Source: an uncultured Oscillospiraceae bacterium (GTDB taxonomy: Bacteria; Bacillota; Clostridia; Oscillospirales; Oscillospiraceae). From it: a DNA stretch of 64,000 nt. The position numbers and the translations under genes are program-made. Below the pieces are notes generated by a model. That model saw only the letters and a list, made by a program, of their open reading frames with translations. It had not been told where the DNA came from and made no database searches. Within the stretch, counting starts at the first letter, position 1; each line of letters begins with the position of its first letter. The DNA lies in the NCBI GenBank assembly GCA_934552825.1, contig CAKTEQ010000003.1, positions 62,001 to 126,000 of the forward strand. Reading direction: 5' to 3'. Of this stretch, positions 1 through 9,149 are shown one piece after another.

Positions 1-752
1 AAACAGGTCAGACCATCATCGCTGGCATGGGTGAGCTTCACCTTGAGATCATCGTGGACAGACTTCTGCGCGAGTTCAAGGTAGAGGCAAATGTCGGTAA
101 GCCTCAGGTCGCCTATAAGGAGACTATCCGCAAAGAGGCAAATGTTGATCACAAGTATTCCCGTCAGTCCGGCGGTAAGGGTCAGTATGGTCACGTTAAG
201 ATCATCATCGAGCCCAACGAGTCCGGCAAGGGCTACGAGTTCATCAACAAGATCGTCGGCGGCGCTATTCCCAAGGAGTACATTCCCGCTGTCGATCAGG
301 GTATTCAGGGCGCTATGCAGGCTGGCGTACTCGCCGGCTACAATGTCGTTGACGTGAAGGTCACGCTGTACGATGGTTCTTATCACGAAGTCGACTCTTC
401 CGAAATGGCATTTAAGATCGCGGCTTCCATGGCCTTCAAGGAGGCTATGCGCAAGGCTGACCCCGTCATCCTCGAGCCTATCATGAAGGTTTCCGTTACG
501 GTTCCCGAGGAGTACATGGGCGACGTCATCGGCGACCTGTCATCCCGCCGCGGACAGATCCAGGGTATGCAGGCAAGAAGCGGCGCTCAGCAGATCGACG
601 CTCTCGTGCCTCTGTCCGAGATGTTCGGCTATGCTACGGACCTGCGCTCCAGAACACAGGGCCGCGGTCAGTACACAATGGAGCCGCACAGCTACACAGA
701 GCTGCCCAAGTCTATCCAGGAAGAGATCATTGAGCGCAGAGGCCGCAGATGA
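1..752 (+). CDS. fusA: Elongation factor G, 3' part only
   Basis: C-terminal part of the ribosomal translocase EF-G, which uses GTP hydrolysis to move tRNA-mRNA through the ribosome. The reading frame is open from the window edge, so the 5' end with the G domain lies outside. Visible are the end of domain III (motif GMGELHLEI), domain IV (GGKGQYGHV region, then the [12 protein letters not shown] segment) and domain V ([26 protein letters not shown]). The frame ends in a normal stop 64 bases before tuf, the usual end of the str operon. A small hairpin (757-762 pairing with 768-773) lies in that gap. Identification is secure; only the truncation by the window limits the entry. Confidence 0.97.
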   Translation, partial: TGQTIIAGMGELHLEIIVDRLLREFKVEANVGKPQVAYKETIRKEANVDHKYSRQSGGKGQYGHVKIIIEPNESGKGYEFINKIVGGAIPKEYIPAVDQGIQGAMQAGVLAGYNVVDVKVTLYDGSYHEVDSSEMAFKIAASMAFKEAMRKADPVILEPIMKVSVTVPEEYMGDVIGDLSSRRGQIQGMQARSGAQQIDALVPLSEMFGYATDLRSRTQGRGQYTMEPHSYTELPKSIQEEIIERRGRR

Positions 753-816
753 TCTCATAATGAAAAGCATTATTTCGAAGAAATAAAATCATAACTAAAA
801 GGGAGGAAAAATCCAA

Positions 817-2019
817 ATGGCTAAGCAGAAATTTGAAAGAACAAAGCCCCACGTAAATATCGGCACAGTCGGTCACGTTGACCACGGCAAGACAACACTG
901 ACAGCAGCTATCACAAAGTGGCTCAGCCTCCAGGGCAAGGCTCAGTACGAAGCATATGATTCCATCGACAAGGCTCCTGAGGAGAAGGCTCGTGGTATCA
1001 CGATCAACACAGCTCACGTTGAGTACGAGACAGACAAGCGTCACTACGCTCACGTTGACTGCCCGGGTCATGCTGACTACATCAAGAACATGATCACAGG
1101 TGCTGCTCAGATGGACGGCACAATCCTCGTAGTTGCTGCAACAGACGGTCCTATGGCTCAGACAAAGGAGCACATCCTTTTGGCTCGTCAGGTTGGCGTT
1201 CCCTACATCGTTGTTTTCATGAACAAGTGCGATCAGGTCGACGACGAAGAGCTGCTGGATCTGGTCGAGATGGAGATCCGCGAGACTCTGACAAACTATG
1301 AGTTCCCCGGCGACGACATCCCCGTAATCAGAGGCTCCGCTCTGAACGCTCTGATCAGCGAGTCCACAGACCCCAATGCTCCTGAGTATGCTTGCATCAA
1401 GGAACTGATGGACGCTGTTGACAACTACATCCAGACACCTGACCGTGCTTCCGACCTGCCCTTCCTGATGCCCGTTGAGGACGTCTTCACAATCACAGGC
1501 CGTGGTACAGTTGCTACAGGTAGAGTTGAGCGTGGCCAGATCAAGATGAACGAGAAGGTTGAGATCGTTGGTCTGATGGACAAGCCCAGAGAGACAGTCG
1601 TTACAGGTATCGAAATGTTCCGTAAGCTCCTCGACTACGCTGAGGCAGGCGACAACATCGGTACTCTGCTGCGTGGTATCGCTAAGAACGAGGTCGAAAG
1701 AGGCCAGGTTCTTGCTAAGCCCGGCTCCATCCATCCTCACACAAAGTTTGTTGGCCAGGTTTACGTTCTGTCCAAGGACGAGGGCGGCCGTCACACACCT
1801 TTCTTCAACAACTACAGACCTCAGTTCTACTTCCGTACAACTGACGTTACAGGCGTCATCACTCTTCCCGAAGGCACAGAGATGTGCATGCCCGGCGACA
1901 ACGTCGACATGAAGGTTGAGCTGATCACTCCTATCGCTATTGAAAAGGGTCTGCGTTTTGCTATCCGCGAGGGCGGCAGAACAGTCGGTTCCGGCGTTGT
2001 TATCGACGTTGAGGAGTAA
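817..2019 (+). CDS. tuf: Elongation factor Tu
   Basis: EF-Tu carries aminoacyl-tRNA to the ribosomal A site as a GTP complex. The 400-residue length is normal. The GTPase motifs are all present: GHVDHGKT at residues 19-26, DCPGH at 81-85 and NKCD at 136-139, followed by the two beta-barrel domains ([17 protein letters not shown], then the C-terminal barrel ending [10 protein letters not shown]). The start follows a strong GGGAGG ribosome site. Its third positions are more strongly biased than those of the neighbours, as expected for a very highly expressed gene. It follows fusA and ends at a strong terminator, so rpsJ is not co-transcribed downstream here. Confidence 0.99.
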   Translation: MAKQKFERTKPHVNIGTVGHVDHGKTTLTAAITKWLSLQGKAQYEAYDSIDKAPEEKARGITINTAHVEYETDKRHYAHVDCPGHADYIKNMITGAAQMDGTILVVAATDGPMAQTKEHILLARQVGVPYIVVFMNKCDQVDDEELLDLVEMEIRETLTNYEFPGDDIPVIRGSALNALISESTDPNAPEYACIKELMDAVDNYIQTPDRASDLPFLMPVEDVFTITGRGTVATGRVERGQIKMNEKVEIVGLMDKPRETVVTGIEMFRKLLDYAEAGDNIGTLLRGIAKNEVERGQVLAKPGSIHPHTKFVGQVYVLSKDEGGRHTPFFNNYRPQFYFRTTDVTGVITLPEGTEMCMPGDNVDMKVELITPIAIEKGLRFAIREGGRTVGSGVVIDVEE

Positions 2020-2039
2020 TTTCGACTCTTGAAACTGCT

Positions 2040-2074
2040 AAAAAGTCCGGCACTTATGTGCCGGACTTTTTGTA
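2040..2074 (+). terminator. Intrinsic terminator after tuf
   Basis: A perfect 14-bp stem (2040-2053 with 2058-2071), a TTAT loop and a terminal T run. It closes the fusA-tuf transcription unit. Confidence 0.93.
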
Positions 2075-2141
2075 TATATATGCTGTTGACTTTATGTAAC
2101 GTACAAGATTATCATATGTACAAATCAAGGAGGTGTTACCT

Positions 2142-2660
2142 GTGAAGAAAATAAACACTTTGAGGCTTGTATTTGCCGCGCTTATGGCGGCTCTGTGCTG
2201 CGTACTGACGTTGGTGCTGCAGATCCCGTCACCAATGAACGGCTATGTAAATCTGGGGGACTGCGCTGTGCTGCTTTCTGGCTGGATACTGGGTCCCGCG
2301 TGGGGAGCTGCCGCCGCGGGGATAGGCTCTGGACTCGCGGATATCATCACGGGTTACGCCCATTACGCACCGGGAACAATCATAATCAAAGCGCTCATGG
2401 CTGTAATCGCGGCGCTCCTTGCAAAGGCTGTGTGCAGAGACAAGGTCACCGGAAAGATAGTCAGCGGCATCGCGGCGGAGCTGTGGATGGTGCTGGGGTA
2501 CTTTATCTATGCCTGCCTGCTCCTCGGCAAGGGCCTTGCAGCGGCGGCATCCATACCGGGAAACCTTTTCCAGGGCGCCGTCGGCATAGTTGCGGCGGTG
2601 GCCATAATCCAGGTACTCAGAGCGAACAAGTCCTGCCGGGAGCTGCTCGCGAAGATATAA
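2142..2660 (+). CDS. ECF transporter substrate-binding (S) subunit, substrate unknown
   Basis: A small, very hydrophobic membrane protein of about 172 residues with roughly five to six membrane spans. It looks like the S component of an energy-coupling-factor vitamin transporter. Family-like features are the N-terminal span ending IPSPMNGYVNLGD, the GWILGPAWGAAAAGIGSGLAD block and the APGTIIIKALMA block. Such S subunits bind a vitamin or precursor and share an EcfA-EcfA'-EcfT module encoded elsewhere; none is in this window. A GTG start at 2142 was chosen because AAGGAGGT (2127-2134) sits seven bases upstream; the earlier in-frame GTG at 2133 overlaps that site. It has its own weak promoter and terminator. 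The vitamin cannot be told from the sequence; no riboswitch precedes the gene. Confidence 0.8.
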   Translation: MKKINTLRLVFAALMAALCCVLTLVLQIPSPMNGYVNLGDCAVLLSGWILGPAWGAAAAGIGSGLADIITGYAHYAPGTIIIKALMAVIAALLAKAVCRDKVTGKIVSGIAAELWMVLGYFIYACLLLGKGLAAAASIPGNLFQGAVGIVAAVAIIQVLRANKSCRELLAKI

Positions 2661-2675
2661 ACTTTATAAATCTTA

Positions 2676-2723
2676 AAAAACACGGTTTGAAGGCAGCTTA
2701 AGTTGCTTCCAAACCGTGTTTTT
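2676..2723. terminator. Bidirectional terminator between convergent genes
   Basis: A 13-bp A/T-flanked stem (2676-2688 with 2711-2723), with further pairing inside it, lies between the end of the ECF S gene and the end of the minus-strand DUF4830-like gene. Both strands have a T run. Confidence 0.85.
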
Positions 2724-2730
2724 GTTATAC

Positions 2731-3174
2731 TTATCTAAGCCCGACCATGAACCCGTCGAGACTGAGGGAGTGTATGTCGCCGCCGATAAGAACGCCGTCG
2801 CATACGAGGAGATCAGCGTAGACGGGATCTTCATAGTCCGGGTAGTTCAGTACCTGATAGCTGTACCGTGCGGCGTCCCGGCCGGTGTATTCTTCCAGAT
2901 TGAACCCGCTCTGCTGCTGTAACTTGTTGTACTGCACGTATGTATCCGGAAAGTCCTCGGGAATGAAAATATTCTGAATATCCTCAGACACGGGGTCGAC
3001 GGTCCAGCCAAACTGGCTGAGTAATTCCACCCTCTGCTCGCGGGTCTCCGCCGCGGGGGCTTTTTGCCCGCCGCCGGACCGGGGAAGAAAGATGATTATG
3101 GCAGCCGCCGCTAAAAATACGAGCAGAGTATAAATGATTTTCTTTTTTGAAACTTTTGCGGTGATAAAGAACAT
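2731..3174 (-). CDS. Membrane-anchored DUF4830-like protein
   Basis: A protein of about 147 residues with one N-terminal membrane span (KKIIYTLLVFLAAAAIIIFL region) and an extracytoplasmic domain. The domain has the pattern I associate with DUF4830: an opening REQRVELLSQFGW, a central IPEDFPDTYVQYNKLQQQSGF, a conserved tyrosine-rich YSYQVLNYP, then LLVCDGVLIGGDI and a closing LDGFM. Function is unknown; the family is common in Clostridia. The ATG at 3174 is preferred over a TTG at 3195 because AGGGA lies just upstream of it. It is divergent from the pseudouridine synthase gene, and nothing in the context hints at a role. Confidence 0.72.
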   Translation of the reverse strand: MFFITAKVSKKKIIYTLLVFLAAAAIIIFLPRSGGGQKAPAAETREQRVELLSQFGWTVDPVSEDIQNIFIPEDFPDTYVQYNKLQQQSGFNLEEYTGRDAARYSYQVLNYPDYEDPVYADLLVCDGVLIGGDIHSLSLDGFMVGLR

Positions 3175-3257
3175 CGCACGATCCCTCGCTTTCAAACTTG
3201 TGGTATAAGCTTATTCTCACGGGAATGGGTTTATGCCGGGAAAGGATAGCCGAAAAA

Positions 3258-3977
3258 ATGGAACTGCGTCTGGACAAGATAATATCATCCGCCGGAGCAG
3301 CATCCCGAAGCGAGGTAAAGACGCTGATCCGCCGAGGTGCTGTGCAGGTGGACGGGATAACGGTGAAGAGCCCTCAGGAGAAGGCTGACCCGGAGAGAAG
3401 CGTGATAACCGTCAACGGCGAGCCTGTGAATTATAAGAAAAACCGCTGCTATATGATGAATAAGCCCGCAGGGTACGTTACATCCACAGAGGACCCCAGG
3501 GACAGGACCGTCATGGAACTGCTGCCGGATGACCTGCGCAGACTGGGGCTGTTCCCGGCAGGGCGGCTCGACAAGGACTCGGAGGGACTTCTCATAATAA
3601 CTGACGACGGTGAGCTGGCGCACCGGATAACCGCACCGAAGCACAAGGTGAAGAAGCGGTATTATATCGAAACGGACGGGAAATTCACCCCGGAGGATAT
3701 TGAGGCGTTCAGCGCCGGAATAGTGCTGGGGGACGGCTATGAGTGTCTTCCGGCAAAGCTCGAACCCCTGGCGGGCGGTGAAAAATACAGCGCCTGCGTG
3801 ACCGTATCGGAGGGAAAGTACCACCAGGTAAAGCGCATGGCGGCAGCCCGTGGGAAGCACGTGACTTACTTAAAACGCCTCAGCACCGGGGCGCTGGAAC
3901 TCCCGGGTGACCTGGAGCCGGGGCAGATCAAAGAGCTCTCAGCTGAGGATATCGAGTCGCTTTTTGTCGAAAAATGA
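3258..3977 (+). CDS. RsuA/RluB-type rRNA pseudouridine synthase
   Basis: A 239-residue rRNA uridine-to-pseudouridine isomerase. An N-terminal S4 RNA-binding domain (about residues 1-60, MELRLDKIISSAG, RRGAVQVDG) is followed by the catalytic domain. The family active-site motif GRLDKDSEGLL places the catalytic aspartate at residue 105. KPAGYVTS (about 69-76) and the C-terminal EGKYHQVKRM are also typical. The ATG at 3258 fits the family N-terminus; the open frame extends 60 bases upstream without a better start. RsuA (16S) and RluB (23S) cannot be separated reliably by eye; the compact size fits either. Confidence 0.9.
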   Translation: MELRLDKIISSAGAASRSEVKTLIRRGAVQVDGITVKSPQEKADPERSVITVNGEPVNYKKNRCYMMNKPAGYVTSTEDPRDRTVMELLPDDLRRLGLFPAGRLDKDSEGLLIITDDGELAHRITAPKHKVKKRYYIETDGKFTPEDIEAFSAGIVLGDGYECLPAKLEPLAGGEKYSACVTVSEGKYHQVKRMAAARGKHVTYLKRLSTGALELPGDLEPGQIKELSAEDIESLFVEK

Positions 3978-4253
3978 TGGAAACATATTCGGCAATGTGC
4001 CGAATATGTTGACATAACTTTATCGGTGGAAATCACCATAGCAAATACAATAATCAGAACAATCCGAAGCCCGTTTATTTCTTATTTCCACAAAAAAGCA
4101 GCAAACAAATTGTTGATTTATAGAATTTGTTGTTGAAATGTGACTAAAACTACTGTATTATAATAGGTACATGCCCGCTCGGCGTTTATTACAAAGAAAC
4201 GCGGGGGGATGCACATGATAACAGTCAATGTTTTTCACAAGGGGGATATGGAG
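3978..4253. other. Regulatory spacer upstream of the CdaR-like gene
   Basis: This 276-base spacer holds a perfect 12-bp inverted repeat (ACATATTCGGCA at 3983-3994 with its complement after ATG) without a T run. It then turns AT-rich and contains a consensus TATAAT at 4159-4164. I find no well-spaced -35 element for that -10, so regulator-dependent initiation is possible. No small gene or tRNA is visible. Confidence 0.5.
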
Positions 4254-5345
4254 ATGTCCAGCAGATCATTCCAGAATATTATCATGCAGATGAGGGACGC
4301 CACTGACCTGACCATAGGTGTCATAGACCATGAGGGTACGGTGGTAGCCAGCAGCGAGCTCTCCCAGATAGGCGAGAAATGGCCGGACGCCGCGAATCGT
4401 ATCCGCACGTCCTCCGAGGCCGTTGTTGTGTACGACGGCAAGACATTCAGACAGCTCTCAAGCTGGAGTACGCGGTTTGATTTCGCCGTGTTCGTCACTG
4501 GTGTCAACGAAATAGCGCGCAATACCTGCAGCCTCGCGAGCGTCGCGCTCAACTGTACGAAGTCCTATTTCGAGGAGAAGTATGACAAAGCTGCCTTTGT
4601 AAAGAATGTTATCTTCTATAATATCCTTTCCGGCGACGTTTACGTCCGGGCAAAGGAGCTGGGCTTCAATGCGGACGTGCCCAGAGCGGCTTTCCTCGTG
4701 CGCCAGCTCGGCAAGCCAGACATCGCAGCCATCGACCTTATCACGGATATGTTTCCCGATAAGGAGAAGGATTACGTCATAAACGTCAGCGAGACGGATA
4801 TCGCCGTTATCAAGGAAGTGGCTCCCGGTACGGACAACAAGGAGCTGCATAAAATAGCCGTGGCGATCCAGGAGAAGCTGAGCAGCGACCTGGGCATCAA
4901 GACCATCATTGGCATCGGCAGCGTGGCGAACCATCTGCGCGACCTGGCTGACGCCTATAAAAAGGCGCAGGTGGCGATCGAAGTGGGCAAGGTGTTCGAC
5001 ACCGAGAAGACTATCGTGAACTACGATAATCTCGGCATCGGCAGACTTATCTATCAGCTTCCCACGACCCTCTGCGAGACCTTCCTTGCGGAAGTGTTCA
5101 AAAAGAACCCCATCGACTCTCTGGATGCGGAGACACTGTTCACTATCAACAAGTTCTTTGAGAACAACCTGAACGTGTCCGAGACCTCCAGAAAGCTGTT
5201 TGTCCATAGAAACACCCTGGTCTACCGCCTGGACAAGATCAAAAAGCTCACTGGCCTTGACCTGCGCGAGTTTGACCATGCTATTGTGTTCAAGGTAGCT
5301 CTGATGGTAAAGAGATACCTCATGAGCCACGAGAACAAGAACTGA
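4254..5345 (+). CDS. CdaR/PucR-family transcriptional regulator
   Basis: A regulator of about 363 residues. The N-terminal third (FQNIIMQMRDATDLTIGVID, then GTVVASSELSQIGE) resembles the diacid-recognition domain of CdaR. A central GGDEF-like helper region (IKTIIGIGS, LADAYKKAQVAIEVGK) follows. The C-terminus is the characteristic PucR helix-turn-helix (NNLNVSETSRKLFVHRNTLVYRLDKIKKLTGLDL). Such proteins activate genes in response to a small-molecule ligand. The ATG at 4254 has GGGGGA seven bases upstream; ATGs at 4209 and 4215 are also possible because a second G-rich site precedes them. It stands alone ahead of ftsEX, separated by a hairpin without a T run (5370-5393). The ligand and targets are unknown. 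Confidence 0.82.
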   Translation: MSSRSFQNIIMQMRDATDLTIGVIDHEGTVVASSELSQIGEKWPDAANRIRTSSEAVVVYDGKTFRQLSSWSTRFDFAVFVTGVNEIARNTCSLASVALNCTKSYFEEKYDKAAFVKNVIFYNILSGDVYVRAKELGFNADVPRAAFLVRQLGKPDIAAIDLITDMFPDKEKDYVINVSETDIAVIKEVAPGTDNKELHKIAVAIQEKLSSDLGIKTIIGIGSVANHLRDLADAYKKAQVAIEVGKVFDTEKTIVNYDNLGIGRLIYQLPTTLCETFLAEVFKKNPIDSLDAETLFTINKFFENNLNVSETSRKLFVHRNTLVYRLDKIKKLTGLDLREFDHAIVFKVALMVKRYLMSHENKN

Positions 5346-5461
5346 GAGTAAAGAAGCCGGAAAAGAACTGAGGATGCGCTACCGCGCATCCTCGGCTGGC
5401 GTTATACAGCGGATTTGTAATATTTTTCCACAGCCCCTCGGGTAGTCAGGAGGTTTAATCA

Positions 5462-6148
5462 ATGGTATCCATGAAAGATGTCCATATGGCTTACGGCACA
5501 GGGACAGAGGCCCTCAAAGGAGTGTCCTTTGAGATACAGGACGGGGAATTCGCGTTCCTTGTGGGTCCCTCAGGATCCGGTAAGTCCACGATACTTAATC
5601 TGCTCACCGCGGAATTGCACGCTACACAGGGCAGCATCTGTGTCAACGGTTTTGAATATGACAAGCTCAAGAGCCGCCAGGTTCCCAAGCTGCGCCGCAG
5701 CATCGGTGTGATTTTCCAGGATTTCCGGCTTATTGAGAAGAAAACCGTATATGAAAACGTGGCCTTTGCCATGCGTGTCATCGGCGCAAGCAGCAAGGAG
5801 GTCAAGAACAGAGTGCCCTATGTTCTGGAGCTTGTGGGGCTTGAGGACAAGGCGAAGCGCCTGCCGAGTGAGCTGTCCGGAGGCGAGCAGCAGCGAGTTG
5901 CCATAGCGCGGGCGCTGGTGAATAACCCGGGCCTTATCATCGCGGACGAGCCCACCGGCAATCTGGATCCGGCGCGCTCCTATGAGCTTATGCTCCTTTT
6001 GCAGAAGATAAACGAGCTAGGCACCACAATGCTCGTTGTCACCCACGAGAAGGGTCTTGTGGACACATTTTCACAGAGAGTTATTGCCATCGACGATGGC
6101 AGAGTCATCAGCGACGGAATGGGCGGGTACTATGAATATGAAGAGTAA
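5462..6148 (+). CDS. ftsE: Cell-division ABC ATPase FtsE
   Basis: ATPase half of the FtsEX complex, which sits at the membrane and uses ATP to activate peptidoglycan hydrolases. It is 228 residues long with Walker A GPSGSGKS at 35-42, signature LSGGEQQ at 138-144 and Walker B LIIADEP at 158-164. The Q-loop segment [19 protein letters not shown] is typical of FtsE. The start follows an AGGAGG site. Its 3' end overlaps ftsX by 17 bases, so the two are translationally coupled. The M23 hydrolase directly downstream is the expected client. Confidence 0.95.
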   Translation: MVSMKDVHMAYGTGTEALKGVSFEIQDGEFAFLVGPSGSGKSTILNLLTAELHATQGSICVNGFEYDKLKSRQVPKLRRSIGVIFQDFRLIEKKTVYENVAFAMRVIGASSKEVKNRVPYVLELVGLEDKAKRLPSELSGGEQQRVAIARALVNNPGLIIADEPTGNLDPARSYELMLLLQKINELGTTMLVVTHEKGLVDTFSQRVIAIDDGRVISDGMGGYYEYEE

Positions 6149-7025
6149 CGGATTTGGATATTTTTTCAAAGAAGGGTGTGACGGTATCTTCCGCCACGGA
6201 TTTATGTCCTTCGCCGCTGTCTGCATAATCGTAGCTTGCCTTATCCTCATGGGGAGCTTCCTGCTGATAGCGTATAACATCTCGAATATGATAACCAATT
6301 ACGAGCAGAAGAACGTGATGATAGCCTACGTTGACGAAGAACTCAGCGAGACGGAGGCACAGAGCCTCGGCTCGAAGATAAACCTCATAGATAACGTCAT
6401 GTATGCGGAGTATGTCACAAAGGAGCAGGCGCTGGACACCTTTGTCTCCAAATATGAGGGCAACGAGCTTATGAAGGAGCTTGAGAGCGATGACCTGCGG
6501 GACCGATATCTTATCTACATGGACGACATATCCAAAATGGCTGAGACGCAGTCGGCTGTGGAAAACGTGGAGGGAATCGTAAAGGTCAATGCGAAGCTGG
6601 AAATATCAGAGGGCTTCGTGAGCGTCAGGAATATCGTGAGCATAATCAGCATAGTCATGGTGGCCATTTTGCTGGTGATATCCCTGTTCATAATCTCCAA
6701 CACAATAAAGCTCGCAACTTTCGACAGGCGCGAGGAGATAGCCATAATGAAGATGGTTGGCGCGACGAACAGCTTTATCCGCTGGCCCTATGTATTCCAG
6801 GGCTTCATTCTCGGCATTTTCTCCGCGGCGGTAGCGTTTTTCCTCCAGTGGGGCATTTACGCTGCTATCGTAAAGGGAATCACCACCAGCGATACACTTC
6901 AGCTCATCACCATGGTGCCCTTCAGGGACATCTGGCAGTATGTGGCTGTTGTATTTGGAGCGACAGGCTTTATTGTGGGCGTGGGCGGCAGCGCCATGAC
7001 CATCAGAAAGTACCTGAAGGTGTGA
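6132..7025 (+). CDS. ftsX: Cell-division protein FtsX
   Basis: Membrane subunit of FtsEX, 297 residues. A first span lies near residues 24-48 (FAAVCIIVACLILMGSFLLI). An extracellular domain of about 120 residues (MIAYVDEELSETEAQSLGSK to the repeated VENVEGI) would contact the hydrolase, and three further spans make up the C-terminal half (FtsX-type permease fold, ending GVGGSAMTIRKYL). The ATG at 6132 was chosen from ATG-AAT-ATG because it lies inside the end of ftsE; the second ATG (6138) is equally possible. Membrane topology and position after ftsE make the call firm. Confidence 0.94.
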   Translation: MNMKSNGFGYFFKEGCDGIFRHGFMSFAAVCIIVACLILMGSFLLIAYNISNMITNYEQKNVMIAYVDEELSETEAQSLGSKINLIDNVMYAEYVTKEQALDTFVSKYEGNELMKELESDDLRDRYLIYMDDISKMAETQSAVENVEGIVKVNAKLEISEGFVSVRNIVSIISIVMVAILLVISLFIISNTIKLATFDRREEIAIMKMVGATNSFIRWPYVFQGFILGIFSAAVAFFLQWGIYAAIVKGITTSDTLQLITMVPFRDIWQYVAVVFGATGFIVGVGGSAMTIRKYLKV

Positions 7026-7040
7026 TGGGAGGCAGCAGAT

Positions 7041-8288
7041 ATGAGTAAGAACAAGAGAAGCAGACTGACAATTCTGGTAGCGGTCATATTGGCTCTGCTG
7101 ATACTGATGCCGCTGGTGTTCACGATTATCAGCGCGTCTGCCTCAGCCGCGTCGAAGACTTCCGCGGATGAACTCAAGGCGCTCCAGAACGAAGCTGAGT
7201 ACATAAAAAACAAGAAGGTAGAGATCAAGGAGCAGATAGCCGCGAACGAGGCGGCGCAGAAGAGCACAACGGAGAAAAAGGGCGCCTTGGACGAGCAGAT
7301 ACAGCTCACGGCGGACGAGATAACGAACGCCAACAAGCAACTCCAGCAGTACAATGTACTAATAGCCGAAAAGCAGGCGGACATTGACGAGATGATAATC
7401 GAGGAGCAGGAGCAGGTGAAGCACTTCAAGGAGCGTATGCGCGTGTTTGAGGAGTCCGGGGACGTGTCCTACTGGGGCATAATCTTCGGAGCGAGCGACT
7501 TTGCGGACCTGCTGGACAGAATAGACATGGTCAACGAGTTGGTCGAGAGCAATCAGAGCGTAATGGACAGAATAACCGCCCTGCGGGAAGACCTGGCACA
7601 GGAGCAGGCCGAGCTTGAGGAGAGCAAGGCTGAGCAGAAGGCCGTAAAGGAAGAACTCGTGCAGCTGGAGGCTGAGTACGAGACCCAGCGTGCGGAGGCG
7701 GATGAGCTGATGCTTGAGCTGATGGCTGAGAAGGAAGGACTCGAAGAGTACTTCGCCCAGATGGAGGCTCAGGAGGCGGCAGTCGCCAGCGATATTGACA
7801 AGAAGCTCGCCCAGATAGCTGAGGAGGAGCGCCTTGCAAAGCTCAACGGCACGAGCACAGGGTATGTCTATGGTACGGGCAGCTATATCTGGCCTGTCAG
7901 CTGCACGACCATAACCTCCCGCTTTGGGTACAGGACACACCCCATCCTGGGATATCAGAAATTCCATGCGGGGTGCGATATCGGCGCCAGCAGCGGATCG
8001 ACCATATGGGCGGCGGACAGCGGCACCGTGATAACCTCCGGGTATAACTCCGGCGGTTACGGCAACTATGTCGTCATCGCTCACGGTAACGGCTATACGA
8101 CCCTCTACGGGCATATGTCCAGCCGCGCGGTGTCAGAGGGTGACGTTGTCGCGAAGGGTCAGACTATCGGCTATGTGGGTTCAACAGGCCTTTCCAACGG
8201 TCCGCATCTGCATTTTGAGATAAGATGCAACGGTCAGTACCTGGATCCCACCAGCTTCTTCACAAACGGCTTTACTTATACGGATTAA
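7041..8288 (+). CDS. Coiled-coil M23 (LytM) peptidoglycan endopeptidase, likely FtsEX client
   Basis: A 415-residue exported cell-wall hydrolase. The N-terminus is a signal anchor (about 9-36). Residues 40-270 form a long charged coiled coil interrupted by the WGIIFGASDFADLLDRIDMV element seen in CwlO/PcsB-type proteins. A Tyr/Gly-rich linker leads to the M23 metallopeptidase domain (about 283-405). Zinc ligands are visible as H309-x3-D313 and H391, with H358 and H389 completing the active site. Family knowledge says FtsX binds such coiled coils and relieves autoinhibition. Placement 15 bases after ftsX supports that pairing. It could equally be named CwlO-like, PcsB-like or EnvC-like. Confidence 0.92.
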   Translation: MSKNKRSRLTILVAVILALLILMPLVFTIISASASAASKTSADELKALQNEAEYIKNKKVEIKEQIAANEAAQKSTTEKKGALDEQIQLTADEITNANKQLQQYNVLIAEKQADIDEMIIEEQEQVKHFKERMRVFEESGDVSYWGIIFGASDFADLLDRIDMVNELVESNQSVMDRITALREDLAQEQAELEESKAEQKAVKEELVQLEAEYETQRAEADELMLELMAEKEGLEEYFAQMEAQEAAVASDIDKKLAQIAEEERLAKLNGTSTGYVYGTGSYIWPVSCTTITSRFGYRTHPILGYQKFHAGCDIGASSGSTIWAADSGTVITSGYNSGGYGNYVVIAHGNGYTTLYGHMSSRAVSEGDVVAKGQTIGYVGSTGLSNGPHLHFEIRCNGQYLDPTSFFTNGFTYTD

Positions 8289-8293
8289 AGATA

Positions 8294-8331
8294 AAAAGCA
8301 GCCATATCTTCGGATATGGCTGCTTTTCTGG
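8294..8331 (+). terminator. Terminator after the ftsEX-hydrolase operon
   Basis: A perfect 15-bp stem (8294-8308 with 8313-8327) closed by a TTCG tetraloop and ending in four T residues. Confidence 0.9.
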
Positions 8332-8360
8332 CTGCATATATATCCCGGGGAGGGATGTAT

Positions 8361-9017
8361 ATGATATATATCTGCCGCCGTGGAAAAAGTTTTTCGGCAG
8401 AATCGGATGAGGTGTTCCCTGAATATATCATGCGCGTAGGTCTCGGAGAGGGAGCGTATTCAAGGCTGCGTATGGGAATGCTCGTGAGGAAATGGGGCGC
8501 GGGGACATTTATCGGCGCCGGGACGGGGCTTGTCCGCCGGGCGCTGCGGCGCGGCGACGCTTCCAGATTCCTGAGGGAGTTTGCCGCCCAGTGTGCCGAG
8601 TGTATACTCAGGAAAGATGGGATACCGGTAGAGGGTGCCCACATAGGAATATTCGCCCGGCGGGACAGCCGGGAACTGAGCGCGGCGGCTGACCGCCTCG
8701 CCGGGGCGGGGGCTGATATAGTCCCGGTGCTCCCGGAAAACAGCTTCACCCTTCGCCTCCTGAGACAGCGATACGGCATGGCGGCATCAGGCAGGCTCTG
8801 CGGTGCGCAGATGAAAAAGTGCGATCTTGTCATCTGCTTTTCTGACGCCGGGGGTGTGTGGAGAGAACTGCGTGTCTTTGACGGAGAGGTTAATGTGACC
8901 GCCGCCGTTGAGCGCGGCGGCAGAGAGTGCCTCATGCCCGGGGCGGCCGCGATGGAGCTTGTGCGCATGGGGGCCGCAAACAGAGGGAATGTGAGGGTGG
9001 AAAGCGTGGATATATGA
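8361..9017 (+). CDS. Unrecognised 218-residue protein
   Basis: I do not recognise this gene. GGGGAGG at 8347-8353 is seven bases before the ATG at 8361, so it looks properly translated, and base use matches the neighbours. The product has no signal peptide or clear membrane span. The first 75 residues are Arg/Gly-rich (GAGTFIGAGTGLVRRALRRG). The middle suggests an alternating beta/alpha fold (EGAHIGIFARRD, GADIVPVLPEN, KKCDLVICFSDAGG), perhaps Rossmann-like. Several cysteines (CAECILRKDG, GRLCGAQMKKCD) lack a metal-site spacing I can name. It stands between the ftsEX terminator and the greA promoter, as a probable single-gene unit. Confidence 0.6.
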   Translation: MIYICRRGKSFSAESDEVFPEYIMRVGLGEGAYSRLRMGMLVRKWGAGTFIGAGTGLVRRALRRGDASRFLREFAAQCAECILRKDGIPVEGAHIGIFARRDSRELSAAADRLAGAGADIVPVLPENSFTLRLLRQRYGMAASGRLCGAQMKKCDLVICFSDAGGVWRELRVFDGEVNVTAAVERGGRECLMPGAAAMELVRMGAANRGNVRVESVDI

Positions 9018-9039
9018 CCCTTTGCGACGGCTTTTTCAC

Positions 9040-9068
9040 TTGACATGGTGTGCCAAAGAAACTATAAT
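9040..9068 (+). promoter_or_regulatory. Consensus promoter for greA-lysS
   Basis: TTGACA at 9040-9045, a 17-base spacer and TATAAT at 9063-9068: a perfect housekeeping promoter about 80 bases before greA. Confidence 0.88.
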
Positions 9069-9149
9069 TCAACTTATATGTTGTATATTAGGCGAGGTGT
9101 GCTCAAGCACGACCGACACGATGCATAATACTTCGAAAGGAATGGCGAA

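Noticed and set aside
727..1794. 355-codon open frame antisense to tuf
   Set aside because: Produced by the extreme codon bias of tuf; no start signal or homology pattern.
3978..4010. Inverted repeat after the pseudouridine synthase gene as a terminator
   Set aside because: The stem is perfect but no T run follows, so I kept it only as a hairpin in the spacer.
5370..5393. Hairpin before ftsE as a terminator
   Set aside because: A 10-bp stem without a T run; cannot be called an intrinsic terminator.
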